Shown here piece after piece: positions 45,505 to 55,208 of a stretch of 64,000 nucleotides of DNA. The notes beneath the pieces are model-generated. The model saw only the letters and a program-made list of their open reading frames with translations. It was not told the DNA's origin and made no database searches. A program made the position numbers and the translations under genes. The first letter of the stretch is position 1. The number at the start of each line of letters is the position of its first letter. The stretch is from Saprospiraceae bacterium (GTDB taxonomy: Bacteria; Bacteroidota; Bacteroidia; Chitinophagales; Saprospiraceae): positions 158,845 to 222,844 of the forward strand of contig JANQSS010000258.1 of assembly GCA_028279185.1 (NCBI GenBank), read 5' to 3'.

Positions 45505-46071
45505 ATGCACGGGGATATTAAAATTGAGTTTATAAACAGCTTTTCGGGAAAAGAAACCGTCAGGGTCAACAATCAAATTGTTTCTGAAAAATCGTCTATC
45601 ATGGGTACCATACACCGTTTTGAAATGGTTACAAATGGGTCTACCAAGAAATACTCTTTGCGCACAAAGTTAGGAGGAGCTACGATGGTCATGATCGACC
45701 TTTTGTGCGATCGGAACTATCTTTTGCAAAATGAACCCGTTCCATATGGTTCCCCAGGGCCCGGTATAAACAAAGAATTACAAGCCGGTTTAAAAAAGCT
45801 CAGGATGTTTGATTTACAAGCTGCGGTGGCTCTTTTTGATAGGGCGCTTGATGCTGACCCCTATAATCCACAATTGCATTTTTATAAAGCTTGTGCCCAT
45901 TCATTATTAGAAGAGAAAAAAGAAGCATTTCATCATTTGCAACTCGCTATCGATAAAGGACTTGTAGATCGTGGAAAAATATTATCTGAAGATGGATTAG
46001 CTTTTATTCGAATTTCTGAAGAATTCGAGGGATTTTGTATTCGAAACAAAATTGAATTGCCATCGTATTAA
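45505..46071 (+). CDS. TPR-containing hypothetical protein
   Basis: A 188-residue protein from the ATG at 45505; a TTG 18 bases earlier is possible. Residues 1-85 are beta-rich (IKIEFINSFSGKETVRVNNQIVSEKSS) with the look of a small ligand or membrane-binding barrel. Residues 100-165 carry about two TPR motifs (AAVALFDRALDADPYNPQLHFYKACAHSLLEEK). No signal peptide. Function not recognisable. Confidence 0.65.
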   Translation: MHGDIKIEFINSFSGKETVRVNNQIVSEKSSIMGTIHRFEMVTNGSTKKYSLRTKLGGATMVMIDLLCDRNYLLQNEPVPYGSPGPGINKELQAGLKKLRMFDLQAAVALFDRALDADPYNPQLHFYKACAHSLLEEKKEAFHHLQLAIDKGLVDRGKILSEDGLAFIRISEEFEGFCIRNKIELPSY

Positions 46072-46117
46072 ATTCTTTAATGCGGTTGTGGTGTTGTTAG
46101 AATTAAAATTAGGAAAA

Positions 46118-47386
46118 TTAGACCTTTTTATATTTTTTCCAACGTTCACGAACGAATGAATTTAATTCATCCAACGTGTCAAATTCACTAAATAGCTGAT
46201 GGAGTCTTGAGCGACTACCCTCTGGCGGAAAGACATATTGATTGACTTCGTTATCTGAAATTGTATTTCCACACAAGATTATAAGCCGTTCCACTACGTT
46301 CCGAAGCTCTCTAATATTACCGGTCCAATTGTGCGCCTGCAATGCCTGAATAGCTTTGCTACTAAATTTTTTATTTGGAGTCCCGTATTCTGCGCATACC
46401 TGCTCATTAAAATGTTCGACTAACAAAGGAATATCATCTACGCGTTCGTTCAGGCCAGGAACATTTACTATAATCACGGCAAGTCGATGGTATAGATCCT
46501 CCCGGAAATTTCCGTTCTCGATTTCTTTTTTCAAATCTTTATTCGTGGCCGCAACAACGCGTACGTCGACTTGAATTGGTTTTTCGCCACCTACTCTTGT
46601 AATATAATTTTCCTGGAGAGCGCGCAGGACCTTTGCTTGTGCTGACAGGCTCATATCTCCAATTTCATCCAGGAATAATGTTCCGCCATTTGCTTGTTCA
46701 AATTTTCCAATCCGTTGTTTAACGGCTGATGTAAAAGAGCCTTTTTCATGGCCAAATAGTTCCGACTCTATTAGTTCGGAGGGAATGGCTGCACAATTGA
46801 CCTCAACAATTTGTTTTTCCTTACGGCTGCTTTTTTGGTGTATCCATCTGGCGACTAATTCCTTTCCGGTACCATTTGACCCTGTAATAAGCACACGGGC
46901 TTCGGTTGGAGCAACACGCTCTATCGTATCTTTAATTAGGTTGACATGAAGTGACTCCCCTATGATTTCTTGAACAGGCGAAGAAGTTACTTTTCGCTTC
47001 AGCTTCTTGGTTTCAGAAATCAGATTGTGCTTGTCAAGCGCATTCTTCAGCGTTATAAGAAGTCTATTTAAATCAGGTGGCTTAGAGACAAAGTCAAAAG
47101 CACCCATTTTGACCGCCTCCACTGCTGTGTCGATGTTGGCATGTCCGGATATCATGATGATCGGTGTCTCCGGGGACATTTGCTGCAAACGGTCTAACGT
47201 TTCCATTCCATCAAGATTTGGCATCTTAATATCGAGGATTACAACATCAAATTTTGTTCGTTTAAACTTGGCCAGACATTCCATGCCGTCTTGCGCTTCA
47301 TGGACTTCATACTTCTCGTATTCCAATATTTCGGCGAGCGTTTTGCGAATGCTCTTTTCGTCATCTACAATAAGAACTTTAGTCAC
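46118..47386 (-). CDS. Sigma-54-type response regulator, GAFTGA variant without Fis HTH
   Basis: A 422-residue protein. Residues 1-120 form a receiver domain with DDEKS, phospho-acceptor Asp54 in VILDIKMPN and a conserved Lys in VSKPPD. Residues 145-375 are an AAA+ domain with Walker A GSNGTGKE, Walker B GGTLFLDEIGD and Arg-finger region. The sigma-54 contact loop reads GSFTSA instead of GAFTGA. The C-terminus stops after a short helix (LDELNSFVRERWKKYKKV) where a Fis-type helix-turn-helix normally follows. It may act from solution on sigma-54 or may have another role. No histidine kinase gene is adjacent. Confidence 0.88.
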   Translation of the reverse strand: MTKVLIVDDEKSIRKTLAEILEYEKYEVHEAQDGMECLAKFKRTKFDVVILDIKMPNLDGMETLDRLQQMSPETPIIMISGHANIDTAVEAVKMGAFDFVSKPPDLNRLLITLKNALDKHNLISETKKLKRKVTSSPVQEIIGESLHVNLIKDTIERVAPTEARVLITGSNGTGKELVARWIHQKSSRKEKQIVEVNCAAIPSELIESELFGHEKGSFTSAVKQRIGKFEQANGGTLFLDEIGDMSLSAQAKVLRALQENYITRVGGEKPIQVDVRVVAATNKDLKKEIENGNFREDLYHRLAVIIVNVPGLNERVDDIPLLVEHFNEQVCAEYGTPNKKFSSKAIQALQAHNWTGNIRELRNVVERLIILCGNTISDNEVNQYVFPPEGSRSRLHQLFSEFDTLDELNSFVRERWKKYKKV

Positions 47387-47576
47387 ACCGTCAAATTTAC
47401 ATTGATAATCAATTGCAATTATATTACATTTTTTTGTAATATGAAAATTAAACGTTAACTAAAACAAAGTGTAAATCGCTATTGATGTCTCATTTAGTCA
47501 ATATATATGGACGACTGCTCCAAACATTGATCTATCGAAGATGGATCTTTGCATCAGTAAGAAAAAGGATTTGCAT

Positions 47577-48761
47577 TTACCTACTGACAAAGCTGAAAGC
47601 AGCCCAGGCCAGTGTACTAGCACCGTAAAATATAGCCTCTTCATCCACATCAAAGTAAGGTGAATGCACCGGTGCCGTTATGCCACGGGATTCATTCCGT
47701 ACACCTAATCTGAAAAAAACCGCCGGAATTCGCTCTGCATATCGCGCAAAATCTTCTGCACTCATTCTGAAAGGCAATTCCACGACTGAATCGTTTCCAA
47801 AAAGCTCCCTTGTCAAGACGCTCATTTGGTTTGTCAATTCCGTATCGTTGATCAAGCACGGGTATCCGTGTATAATATGCACGCTTGCAGTACACCCGGC
47901 CTGGTGCGCAACCTGATGCGCGCACGTTTCGATCAGTTTCAGTGCTTCTGCGCGCCAGCCTTCATCCATAGTACGCAACGTTCCCTTGATAACCACTTTC
48001 TCAGGTATGATGTTAAATGAACCACCAGGTGTTTCTATTTGCCCAAAGGACACCACTGTTGGAATGGAAGGGTCTGAGCGACGACTCACGACCTGTTGGA
48101 CTGTAGTAAGAAAAGACGCCGCGGCTATAATTGGGTCGGTAAACTCTGCAGGAACAGCGGCGTGTCCCCCTTTACCTTGGACAACGACCGTCAATTCATC
48201 CGCAGAGGCCATGAACATGCCAGACTTAAATCCCAGCTTCCCGACTTCCAACGGGGGATGCACGTGCAGTCCTATAATGGCAGCTGGTTGAGGGGCTTGG
48301 TCCAAAACACCCGCTTCAATCATTTCTCTGGCGCCTCCCGGAAGTTTTTCTTCGGCATGCTGAAATAACAACTTTACATTTCCAGGCAAGTCTTTCTCCA
48401 AACGCTTGAGTACGTAAGATGCTCCAAGTAAACAAGTTGTGTGCACGTCATGCCCGCAAGCGTGCATGACACCATCTGTTTTTGAAGCGTAGTCCACATT
48501 GGTTTTCTCCTGCATGGGCAGTGCATCCATGTCAGCACGCAAGGCAATACATGGCCCATTTTGATCACCTATTAAACCGACAATGCTATTTCCTGCAAAT
48601 GCTGATTCGTGCGAAACATTCCATTCTTGTAATTTAGAAGAAACAAATTTCATCGTTTCACACTCTTCAAATGAAAGCTCAGGATGCATATGAATATGCC
48701 GTCTAATATCAATCAACTCTGGTAATATTTCGCGAACCAAATTTTTTATTCTTTCCCGCAT
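47577..48761 (-). CDS. M20 family amidohydrolase
   Basis: A 394-residue enzyme from the ATG at 48759-48761 (MRERIKN). RRHIHMHPELSFEE near residue 20, ALRADMDALPMQE near 71, MHACGHDVHTT near 101 and HAEEKLPGGAREM near 136 hold the metal ligands of the M20D (IAA-amino-acid hydrolase/hippuricase) group. SAEDFARYAERIPAVFFRLG near 350 is the second conserved block. It hydrolyses an N-acyl amino acid; the exact substrate cannot be told. Confidence 0.9.
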   Translation of the reverse strand: MRERIKNLVREILPELIDIRRHIHMHPELSFEECETMKFVSSKLQEWNVSHESAFAGNSIVGLIGDQNGPCIALRADMDALPMQEKTNVDYASKTDGVMHACGHDVHTTCLLGASYVLKRLEKDLPGNVKLLFQHAEEKLPGGAREMIEAGVLDQAPQPAAIIGLHVHPPLEVGKLGFKSGMFMASADELTVVVQGKGGHAAVPAEFTDPIIAAASFLTTVQQVVSRRSDPSIPTVVSFGQIETPGGSFNIIPEKVVIKGTLRTMDEGWRAEALKLIETCAHQVAHQAGCTASVHIIHGYPCLINDTELTNQMSVLTRELFGNDSVVELPFRMSAEDFARYAERIPAVFFRLGVRNESRGITAPVHSPYFDVDEEAIFYGASTLAWAAFSFVSR

Positions 48762-48900
48762 ATGTTGTGATTGGAGCAAACCATGAATTTATTCAAAAAG
48801 GTTTAATATTTATTTTATTCTTGCAATCAATAAATATATTCATTACAGTTACCTATTCAATTAATGCTTAACTTTCGCCCGCAAAATAAAGGATTACTTA

Positions 48901-49518
48901 ATGGCTAAACAAAAATTTTATGTTGTGTGGGAGGGTGTGGAGCCAGGGATCTATAAAACATGGAGCGAATGTCAATTACAAATAAAGGGTTATCCTAATG
49001 CGAAATATAAATCATACAAAACGATGGCGGAAGCAGAGTCGGCCTTTGAAAGAGGCCCCAATTCCTCACCCAAACCAATTATAAAAAAGCCTTTACTACT
49101 TGAAGAACCGGATGTAATTAGAGATTCTTGGTCTGTTGATGCTGCTTGCAGCGGCAACCCCGGGATCACTGAATATCAGGGTGTGCATACCTCCGACGGC
49201 TCGCAAATATTCCATCAAAAGTTTGAGTTGGGCACAAACAATGTCGGCGAATTTTTAGCCATCGTGCATGCCCTTGCGCTGTTAAAAAAAATGAATGACG
49301 CGGATAAAACCATTTATTCGGATAGTCGAACAGCTATGAAATGGGTCCGCCTCAAGAAAGCAAAAACAACCTTAGTGCGAAATGCTAAAACGGAGAGAAT
49401 TTATCACGCTGTATTACGCGCAGAACTATGGTTAAAAAATAATTCGTACAAAAATCCTATTTTAAAATGGGACACAAAAACATGGGGTGAAATTCCGGCT
49501 GATTTCGATAGAAAATAA
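48901..49518 (+). CDS. Ribonuclease HI with viroplasmin N-terminal domain
   Basis: A 205-residue protein. Residues 1-48 are a caulimovirus-viroplasmin-type hybrid-binding domain (KFYVVWEGVEPGIYKTWSECQLQIKGYPNAKYKSY). Residues 75-200 are RNase HI with catalytic Asp in SVDAACSGNPG, Glu in NNVGEFLAIVHAL and Asp in IYSDSRTAMKW. It degrades RNA in RNA-DNA hybrids. The start is the ATG directly before AKQKFYVVW. Confidence 0.93.
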   Translation: MAKQKFYVVWEGVEPGIYKTWSECQLQIKGYPNAKYKSYKTMAEAESAFERGPNSSPKPIIKKPLLLEEPDVIRDSWSVDAACSGNPGITEYQGVHTSDGSQIFHQKFELGTNNVGEFLAIVHALALLKKMNDADKTIYSDSRTAMKWVRLKKAKTTLVRNAKTERIYHAVLRAELWLKNNSYKNPILKWDTKTWGEIPADFDRK

Positions 49519-49530
49519 TTCTACATGCAC

Positions 49531-50091
49531 TTAGGCCGTGTATGCCCGGACGGGATAATCTGCTTTTATTTTGCCTTTCTTAATATTTTCCAGTTTTTTC
49601 ATTATAAGTTTTCGCTTTACCGGCTTCAATAGCTCAGTGAATAACCTCCCCTCAATATGGTCATATTCATGCTGTACCACACGCGCATTTACACCGTGTA
49701 GCGTCAGCTTTTGATCTTCAAAGTTTTCGTCAAGATAATTAATTTTAATGCTCTCTGGTCTTATAACATTCCCTCGAATATTGGGGATACTTAAACATCC
49801 TTCTTCATACGTAAAGTCTTCTCCAAATTCTTCTTCAATTTGTGCATTTATAAATACCTTTTTAATTCCTGTCTTTTTTTCATCTTCTTTTTCGAATAAT
49901 TGAATGCTATCGACAACAAAAAGTCTAATAGGTAGTCCGATTTGAGGTGCTGCTAGACCTACTCCACTAGCATGATACATCGTCTCCCACATATTTTGGA
50001 TCAATTCAACCAGGCCTGGATAATCCGTATTGATACCTATGCACTTTTTTTTCAAGACGGGTTGACCGTATGTATAAATGGGAAGGATCAT
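49531..50091 (-). CDS. def: Peptide deformylase
   Basis: A 186-residue metalloenzyme removing the formyl group from nascent proteins. The three motifs are present: GVGLAAPQIG near residue 44, EGCLSIP near 97 and QHEYDHIEG near 139, providing Cys and two His ligands. It is preceded by ruvX on the same strand with four bases between. Confidence 0.95.
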   Translation of the reverse strand: MILPIYTYGQPVLKKKCIGINTDYPGLVELIQNMWETMYHASGVGLAAPQIGLPIRLFVVDSIQLFEKEDEKKTGIKKVFINAQIEEEFGEDFTYEEGCLSIPNIRGNVIRPESIKINYLDENFEDQKLTLHGVNARVVQHEYDHIEGRLFTELLKPVKRKLIMKKLENIKKGKIKADYPVRAYTA

Positions 50092-50095
50092 GAAA

Positions 50096-50503
50096 TTAAA
50101 TGTGTTTTAAAAACTGCTGCAAAATAAGCACCGCGCTCAATATATCGAGTTTAGCTTTTGATCTCCTTGTTTTCTTTTTAGGTGACTGAGCTAAGATGCC
50201 GGCCGCTTTAGCTGATGTGTAGGACTCATCTTGATAATGGACCGAAATGTTCGGGTACTTGGATTGAAAAGAAGACACAAAATCATCTATCTTTTTCGTC
50301 CAAGCCATGCGAGAACCATCTGCATGATACGGCATACCAACGACAAGAGCTTCTACATCCTCTGCTTCTACATATGCGTTTAAATATTCATCCAAAGCTG
50401 TACGTTCGATAGCAATCAAAGGATGCACCGCGATTTGTAATTCATCCGTCACAGCCAGACCGCAACGCTTTTCTCCAAAATCCAGTCCCAGTATTCGTCC
50501 CAT
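50096..50503 (-). CDS. ruvX: RuvX/YqgF pre-16S rRNA nuclease
   Basis: A 135-residue RNase H-like protein. LGLDFGEKRCGLAVTDE near residue 5, VVGMPYHADGS near 54, YQDESYTSAKA near 89 and the late KLDILSAVLILQQFL are the family motifs with acidic catalytic residues. It is implicated in 16S rRNA 5' maturation. It is immediately upstream of def. Confidence 0.93.
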   Translation of the reverse strand: MGRILGLDFGEKRCGLAVTDELQIAVHPLIAIERTALDEYLNAYVEAEDVEALVVGMPYHADGSRMAWTKKIDDFVSSFQSKYPNISVHYQDESYTSAKAAGILAQSPKKKTRRSKAKLDILSAVLILQQFLKHI

Positions 50504-50538
50504 ATCTGAATATCAACAATGAAATCGAAAAATAATTC

Positions 50539-50576
50539 AAAAAAAATCCCCCCTCTGCACATCAGCAGAGAGGGGT
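50539..50576 (-). terminator. Rho-independent terminator
   Basis: On the minus strand a GC-rich stem (CCCCTCTCTGC against GCAGAGGGG) with a short loop is followed by T8. It terminates the gene ending at 50663. Confidence 0.88.
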
Positions 50577-50662
50577 CCCATCCCAAAACAGTAAACGTAA
50601 TCCTTAGCTCATGTATACTGTCAGAGTAATAAGATCGACGATGGGTAGTCTTAAACTCTTGA

Positions 50663-53600
50663 CTAGTTGAGCAATATCATTTTCTTCGTAGCAGAATGTT
50701 TTCCTGTATCAAGTCGATAGTACATTATGCCTGTGGCATTTAATTGCGACTTGTCGATAATAATTTCATTCATTCCTGCCTCAAAGCCTTCATTCAAGCG
50801 ATAAATTTCTTTTCCTGAAACATCTGTGATAGTCAATGTCACTTGTGCTTTAGCCGGCAAGACAAATGCTATGTTCGTTTCTGATCCAAATGGATTCGGA
50901 CGATTCTGGAATAGCTCGAATGTCTGTTCTACACTTGAAACGCTTTCAAGCTCGAAACCTAACTCAACATCCATGGCTCCTTCGTCATCAAATCCAATAG
51001 CTTCAGTCAATTGAGAGCTCACAGAAAGAACTTGACTTAATTGCACATTTTCGGTTGCAGTAATCTCTATAACTACGGTTGTCGCTCCATCAAACTGGAT
51101 TTCATTCGTGCTAGCCCATACTTGACTAATCATTCCACGTCTTGCATAGTCTAGGTTGAATGCAGCTTCAGCCATACCTTCGCCTCGAATATCATGTATA
51201 ATTGCACTGCCAGGATCGAGGTTATAGGTTAATTGGATAGCCCGCACTGCAGCGTTAGAGGCTACGCGAACCGGAATTTCGTATCGCTGACCTGCTTGAA
51301 GCATCATGTCTGTAGTTGACAATTCTAGGAATCGTGCACTGCGTGTATCACCACTACCAAAGTTGACTTGAGCATCTTCATCCACATCACCAATCTTCAC
51401 ACCGATGAAATCTATGATCATATCCTGGTCAAAACTTGGAATATCATAAATCTCACTACACGGCTGAATCAGAGGATTACCAGGTCCGAAAGTACATGTC
51501 GCATCCAGGAACATCCATGGCTCCTGATTCGGTAAGAAATCATCAATTCCTAACAAAAGCTTACGCAATGCTAATACGTCGCGAATGTCCACCTGATCAT
51601 CATTATTTGCGTCTGCCGCAAAATGTTTATACGGTGAATTCAAATCTTGAATTCCTGCTATGTGTTGCTGGATAAGTGAAAGATCATTAGCTGTAACACC
51701 ATTGAGGTAATGGTCGTCTTTTTCAGGATCGACTTGATATGTGCCGCCATATGGCATATTAGCGAATACATATTGACCAAGTTGATTAGTCATATCCTGT
51801 ACATCTCCTCCGATGAGATAAATCATCGTCTCATTCATTTCCACTCCATTTTCCGTTGTAACAATACCTGATATGTTGCCACTCAATGAATCATTACCCG
51901 ACCCTGGAGGACAAACTTCATTGTTATCTTGAATATCGATAAATGCAATACAGTATGATTGAACACCATTAGGAGCGGTAGCCCAGAGCTCAACATATCG
52001 TCGGCCTAAACTATCGCAGCTGTACATGATGGACTTGTCTGTTGTATCGGATGAGAATGAAACGACAACCTCATCATAGCAGGAATGATAACTACCTGCG
52101 TCAAAATCAGAAGCCCAAATCTCAAGTTCTGCCCAATCGAAGTTTCCGTCACCATCTCGGTCAATCGGTGATAATTCAGCCGAAAGTCCATTATAACAGT
52201 AGGCAACCGGTGCCGTACAGTTCTTCACTTCTATTAAGTGCTCACAAGTTGTTTCATTCCCACAACCGTCTTCAACACTCCAAACAATGCGGTGCACTCC
52301 AATTGGATACGTACCGCTAGCTTCATTTTTAGCATTTCCAAAGTCCGCAAATGGGTTGGCGCCATTTGTTACATTGAACGTGCCGTCATCATACAAATCG
52401 ATGGAATAACCAAATAAGAGGCCATCGAAATCGGTACAGTCATCTGTTGCGGAAATTGTTACATCTATATGCGTATCTACACAATCTTCGTCGAATGAGC
52501 AGATGGAAACATCATCGCATCCTGCAATAACAGGACCTTCTTCGTTCACTACTTTTATTACCTGTGTATGCGTCCAAAGCCCCTCACCTGTTAAGGCATC
52601 GTACCGACACCAGTCGATAACTTTCCATAATCGAAGTATCTTGAAACAAGCCGGATTGTCAGGATCGTTAAAATTGAATACCCAATCTTCCGGGTCTGAT
52701 ACACCTATCAATTCACAGTCATCATTAAAGAACGTAGGACGGCCTGTTACGGATGGATCAACATCACCACCACAACCGCCTTCGATTTCCACATCTGCAG
52801 GCCATACAATTGTGTTGCCGTCAAATCGCGTGAAGTCTTCTACGGAAATAGTCTGTGCACAACTTCTTGTAACCCCGCTTGAGTTTGTAACAGTGAAAAC
52901 GCGGAATATGAATCCAGTTCCACATTGATCCAAATATGGTGTTGCTGTTTGCGAAATTGTTACGTCGCAGGAACCTAAGGCATACCCATCAAGTCCCCAA
53001 TTTACGGGACCTGTATACGGTGGATTACCTGGATCATCTATGATGATATCTTCTCTAGGATCAAGTAATGGATTATTTAATTGTGCGAAACTATCCAGTG
53101 CAACTACCTTTCCAAAAACATCCAGATTATCCAAATCATATGGGAATGTGCAGCTAATTGTGATATTCGGTGGGCAGAAAATCACAGGGGCCAGTTTGTC
53201 TTGTACGATAACTTCTACCATACAATCGTTGTAGTTGCCGGCCAAATCATAGACTCGGAATACAACCATAACTGGATCACCTAGATCGCAACAACTAAAT
53301 TCCACATAATCTCTGAATACTGCATCGTATCCGCATTCGGGAGTCATTCGCCGAACTTCAAAACGATCGATGCCACATTCATCCCAGCTACCGTCGTCAA
53401 ACACATGTGCAGGTACACGGGCCCTTCCGTTATTTGTTAAGGATACCACGGTGTGTTGGTCGCACACTGCTATTGGGGGTGTATTGTCAATCACACTTAC
53501 CCACATAGAGCACGTATCTGTATTTAAACATTCATCATATACGGTATAAACTATACGGTGATGTCCAACTGGTAGGCTAACCAAGCCTCCATTTTGGCCG

Positions 53601-54688
53601 CCTAAAAATCCGCCCGGATAGGTAACATCGTATCGAATGATTGCTGAACAATCATCAACAGCTGTGGCCGGTGGAAGATAGACTTGGGCATCACATTCAC
53701 CTGGAGTTGTTGTAACCGTAAGGTCATTTGGACATGTAATTACAGGTCCGGTCGTATCCACAATCTCAATGAGTTGAGGCATAGACCACTCCAGTTCCTG
53801 AGTACACCACCATTCGCGAATAATCCAAAGACGCATGATTTTGCGTTTGCAATTGATCAAACCGAAGTCGGTATCTTCAAAGGTGACCGATACATTACAC
53901 TCTGGATATAAGCCAGGGGCCAATGTATCACCATCGTAAGTTGGAAATCCTACCAATTCCCAGTCAAGAACACCATCATTATCTAAATCATAATCTACGT
54001 CGCACGTAAGTGCATTCATACCCATTTCCGTATGGCTTTCAGGAAACTCAATGAGCGCCGTGTCGATTCGCTCGATATAAACGGTTTGATCGCACTGCGC
54101 CGTCATCCCCGAACCATCGGTGGCTAACCATGTGATGACAGATTTTCGAAGGAAATCCGGATGGCAGGAATATGCCGAATCAGCCTGACCAATTATGTCA
54201 AGCTCTATTTCGTCAGGGTCAAAACAGTTGTCCGTAACAATTGGACCCGGATAGTCAAGTAGATCAAAACATCCAATGGTATCGTCTACGCATTCAATGT
54301 TTGGCCCTAATTTATCCTCTACTGTGATGAACGACCAACAAGAGTTACCACTGTTCTGATCAGTAACTTTTGCCACGATTTGTCCTAACTCGGACCGATC
54401 GATCATGGGAGATGTTGGAACAGGCATTGTTGTGGCTTCATCGTAATAGAGTTGTAATACAAAGTCGCCACCCATGCAACCTGAACTATCGAGCACCATA
54501 TTAATGAGTATGGTGGCCTCACAATTCTGGTCCAGTGATACGTTAATATGCTTACAGACTGGCGCACATTGAGCCATGGTGCGCTGTTGTATACAGCACA
54601 TCGAAAGCAGAAATACAATTATTGGGATGGTTGATCCCAGAATCCTATTTCTTTTTCTTGTAAAAGACGTAAGTCTCGAATTCGTCAT
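50663..54688 (-). CDS. T9SS cargo protein with HYR-like and dockerin-like domains
   Basis: A 1,341-residue secreted protein. The N-terminus has a basic start and a hydrophobic helix (STIPIIVFLLSMCCIQQRTMAQ). Residues 100-940 are HYR/Ig-like modules rich in Cys (DKLGPNIECVDDTIGC, TTGPVITCPNDLTV, DKLAPVIFCPPNITISC). A CarboxypepD-like segment near 955 (MNETMIYLIGGDVQDMTNQLGQYVF) precedes a dockerin-like pair with an EF-hand loop, AADANNDDQVDIRDVLALRK near 1035. DFIGVKIGDV follows, and then a type A sorting domain (LFQNRPNPFGSETNIAF to KKMILLN). It has the same plan as 55209 and 61330. Confidence 0.88.
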   Translation of the reverse strand: MTNSRLTSFTRKRNRILGSTIPIIVFLLSMCCIQQRTMAQCAPVCKHINVSLDQNCEATILINMVLDSSGCMGGDFVLQLYYDEATTMPVPTSPMIDRSELGQIVAKVTDQNSGNSCWSFITVEDKLGPNIECVDDTIGCFDLLDYPGPIVTDNCFDPDEIELDIIGQADSAYSCHPDFLRKSVITWLATDGSGMTAQCDQTVYIERIDTALIEFPESHTEMGMNALTCDVDYDLDNDGVLDWELVGFPTYDGDTLAPGLYPECNVSVTFEDTDFGLINCKRKIMRLWIIREWWCTQELEWSMPQLIEIVDTTGPVITCPNDLTVTTTPGECDAQVYLPPATAVDDCSAIIRYDVTYPGGFLGGQNGGLVSLPVGHHRIVYTVYDECLNTDTCSMWVSVIDNTPPIAVCDQHTVVSLTNNGRARVPAHVFDDGSWDECGIDRFEVRRMTPECGYDAVFRDYVEFSCCDLGDPVMVVFRVYDLAGNYNDCMVEVIVQDKLAPVIFCPPNITISCTFPYDLDNLDVFGKVVALDSFAQLNNPLLDPREDIIIDDPGNPPYTGPVNWGLDGYALGSCDVTISQTATPYLDQCGTGFIFRVFTVTNSSGVTRSCAQTISVEDFTRFDGNTIVWPADVEIEGGCGGDVDPSVTGRPTFFNDDCELIGVSDPEDWVFNFNDPDNPACFKILRLWKVIDWCRYDALTGEGLWTHTQVIKVVNEEGPVIAGCDDVSICSFDEDCVDTHIDVTISATDDCTDFDGLLFGYSIDLYDDGTFNVTNGANPFADFGNAKNEASGTYPIGVHRIVWSVEDGCGNETTCEHLIEVKNCTAPVAYCYNGLSAELSPIDRDGDGNFDWAELEIWASDFDAGSYHSCYDEVVVSFSSDTTDKSIMYSCDSLGRRYVELWATAPNGVQSYCIAFIDIQDNNEVCPPGSGNDSLSGNISGIVTTENGVEMNETMIYLIGGDVQDMTNQLGQYVFANMPYGGTYQVDPEKDDHYLNGVTANDLSLIQQHIAGIQDLNSPYKHFAADANNDDQVDIRDVLALRKLLLGIDDFLPNQEPWMFLDATCTFGPGNPLIQPCSEIYDIPSFDQDMIIDFIGVKIGDVDEDAQVNFGSGDTRSARFLELSTTDMMLQAGQRYEIPVRVASNAAVRAIQLTYNLDPGSAIIHDIRGEGMAEAAFNLDYARRGMISQVWASTNEIQFDGATTVVIEITATENVQLSQVLSVSSQLTEAIGFDDEGAMDVELGFELESVSSVEQTFELFQNRPNPFGSETNIAFVLPAKAQVTLTITDVSGKEIYRLNEGFEAGMNEIIIDKSQLNATGIMYYRLDTGKHSATKKMILLN

Positions 54689-55123
54689 GAGATCTTAATT
54701 TTACTTGTTATGTAATAAATTAAAAGTCAAGCACTTATATCAACATATAAGTACGCTTCCGGAGTGACCCGGCTCTTGTAGATCTCTGAATTCTAAGTCA
54801 GAATTAGATAAGTAGTAATCGATGAATAATAAATGATTACGCTCATTACGCAATCTCCTTCGAGATAGTCAAATGAGTGAAGCCATTCACTTCAGTGGTT
54901 GTGTAGGATTCTCTGAACCATTTCAGGTGGTCGATTCAGATATGGTTGTGGTTGGATCAATAAACTATTGGTTAAGTAGCCTAATGACAGAGGCAAATAT
55001 ATTAGTATTTGCTCATATATGTTCTATTGTCACTTGGGGTAATTTTTACATAAAATTTTATCATAATGTTTATTATATTCATTATTAATATTTTATGTAT
55101 TATGAAATTTAAAAATTTGGCAT
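54689..55123. other. Long intergenic region upstream of the 50663-54688 gene
   Basis: About 430 bases. It holds the palindrome at 54733-54752 and, on the minus strand, TATATTTGCCTC (55001 down to 54990), a -7-like box without a clear -33 match, identical over 12 bases to the box at 63750 down to 63739 before the 61330-63681 gene. No gene or RNA is recognised. Confidence 0.45.
54733..54752. promoter_or_regulatory. Perfect palindrome upstream of the 50663-54688 gene
   Basis: ACTTATAT, four bases CAAC, then ATATAAGT, 45-64 bases before the start codon. AT-rich and not followed by a T-run; a protein-binding operator or a leader hairpin are both possible. Confidence 0.4.
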
Positions 55124-55156
55124 AAAAAACCCCGAAGTCGTTTTCAACTTCGGGGT
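55124..55156 (-). terminator. Rho-independent terminator
   Basis: Stem ACCCCGAAGT/ACTTCGGGGT with an 8-base or smaller loop and, on the minus strand, T6 after it. It ends the 55209-61160 gene. Confidence 0.92.
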
Positions 55157-55208
55157 CAACCATTCTAGATTCAATAAAAATCCCTACAAATTCAAGACGT
55201 TGATTTTA

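Noticed and set aside
54403..54618. Small minus-strand frame of 71 codons
   Set aside because: It lies in another frame within the signal-peptide and first-domain region of the 50663-54688 gene and has no family features.
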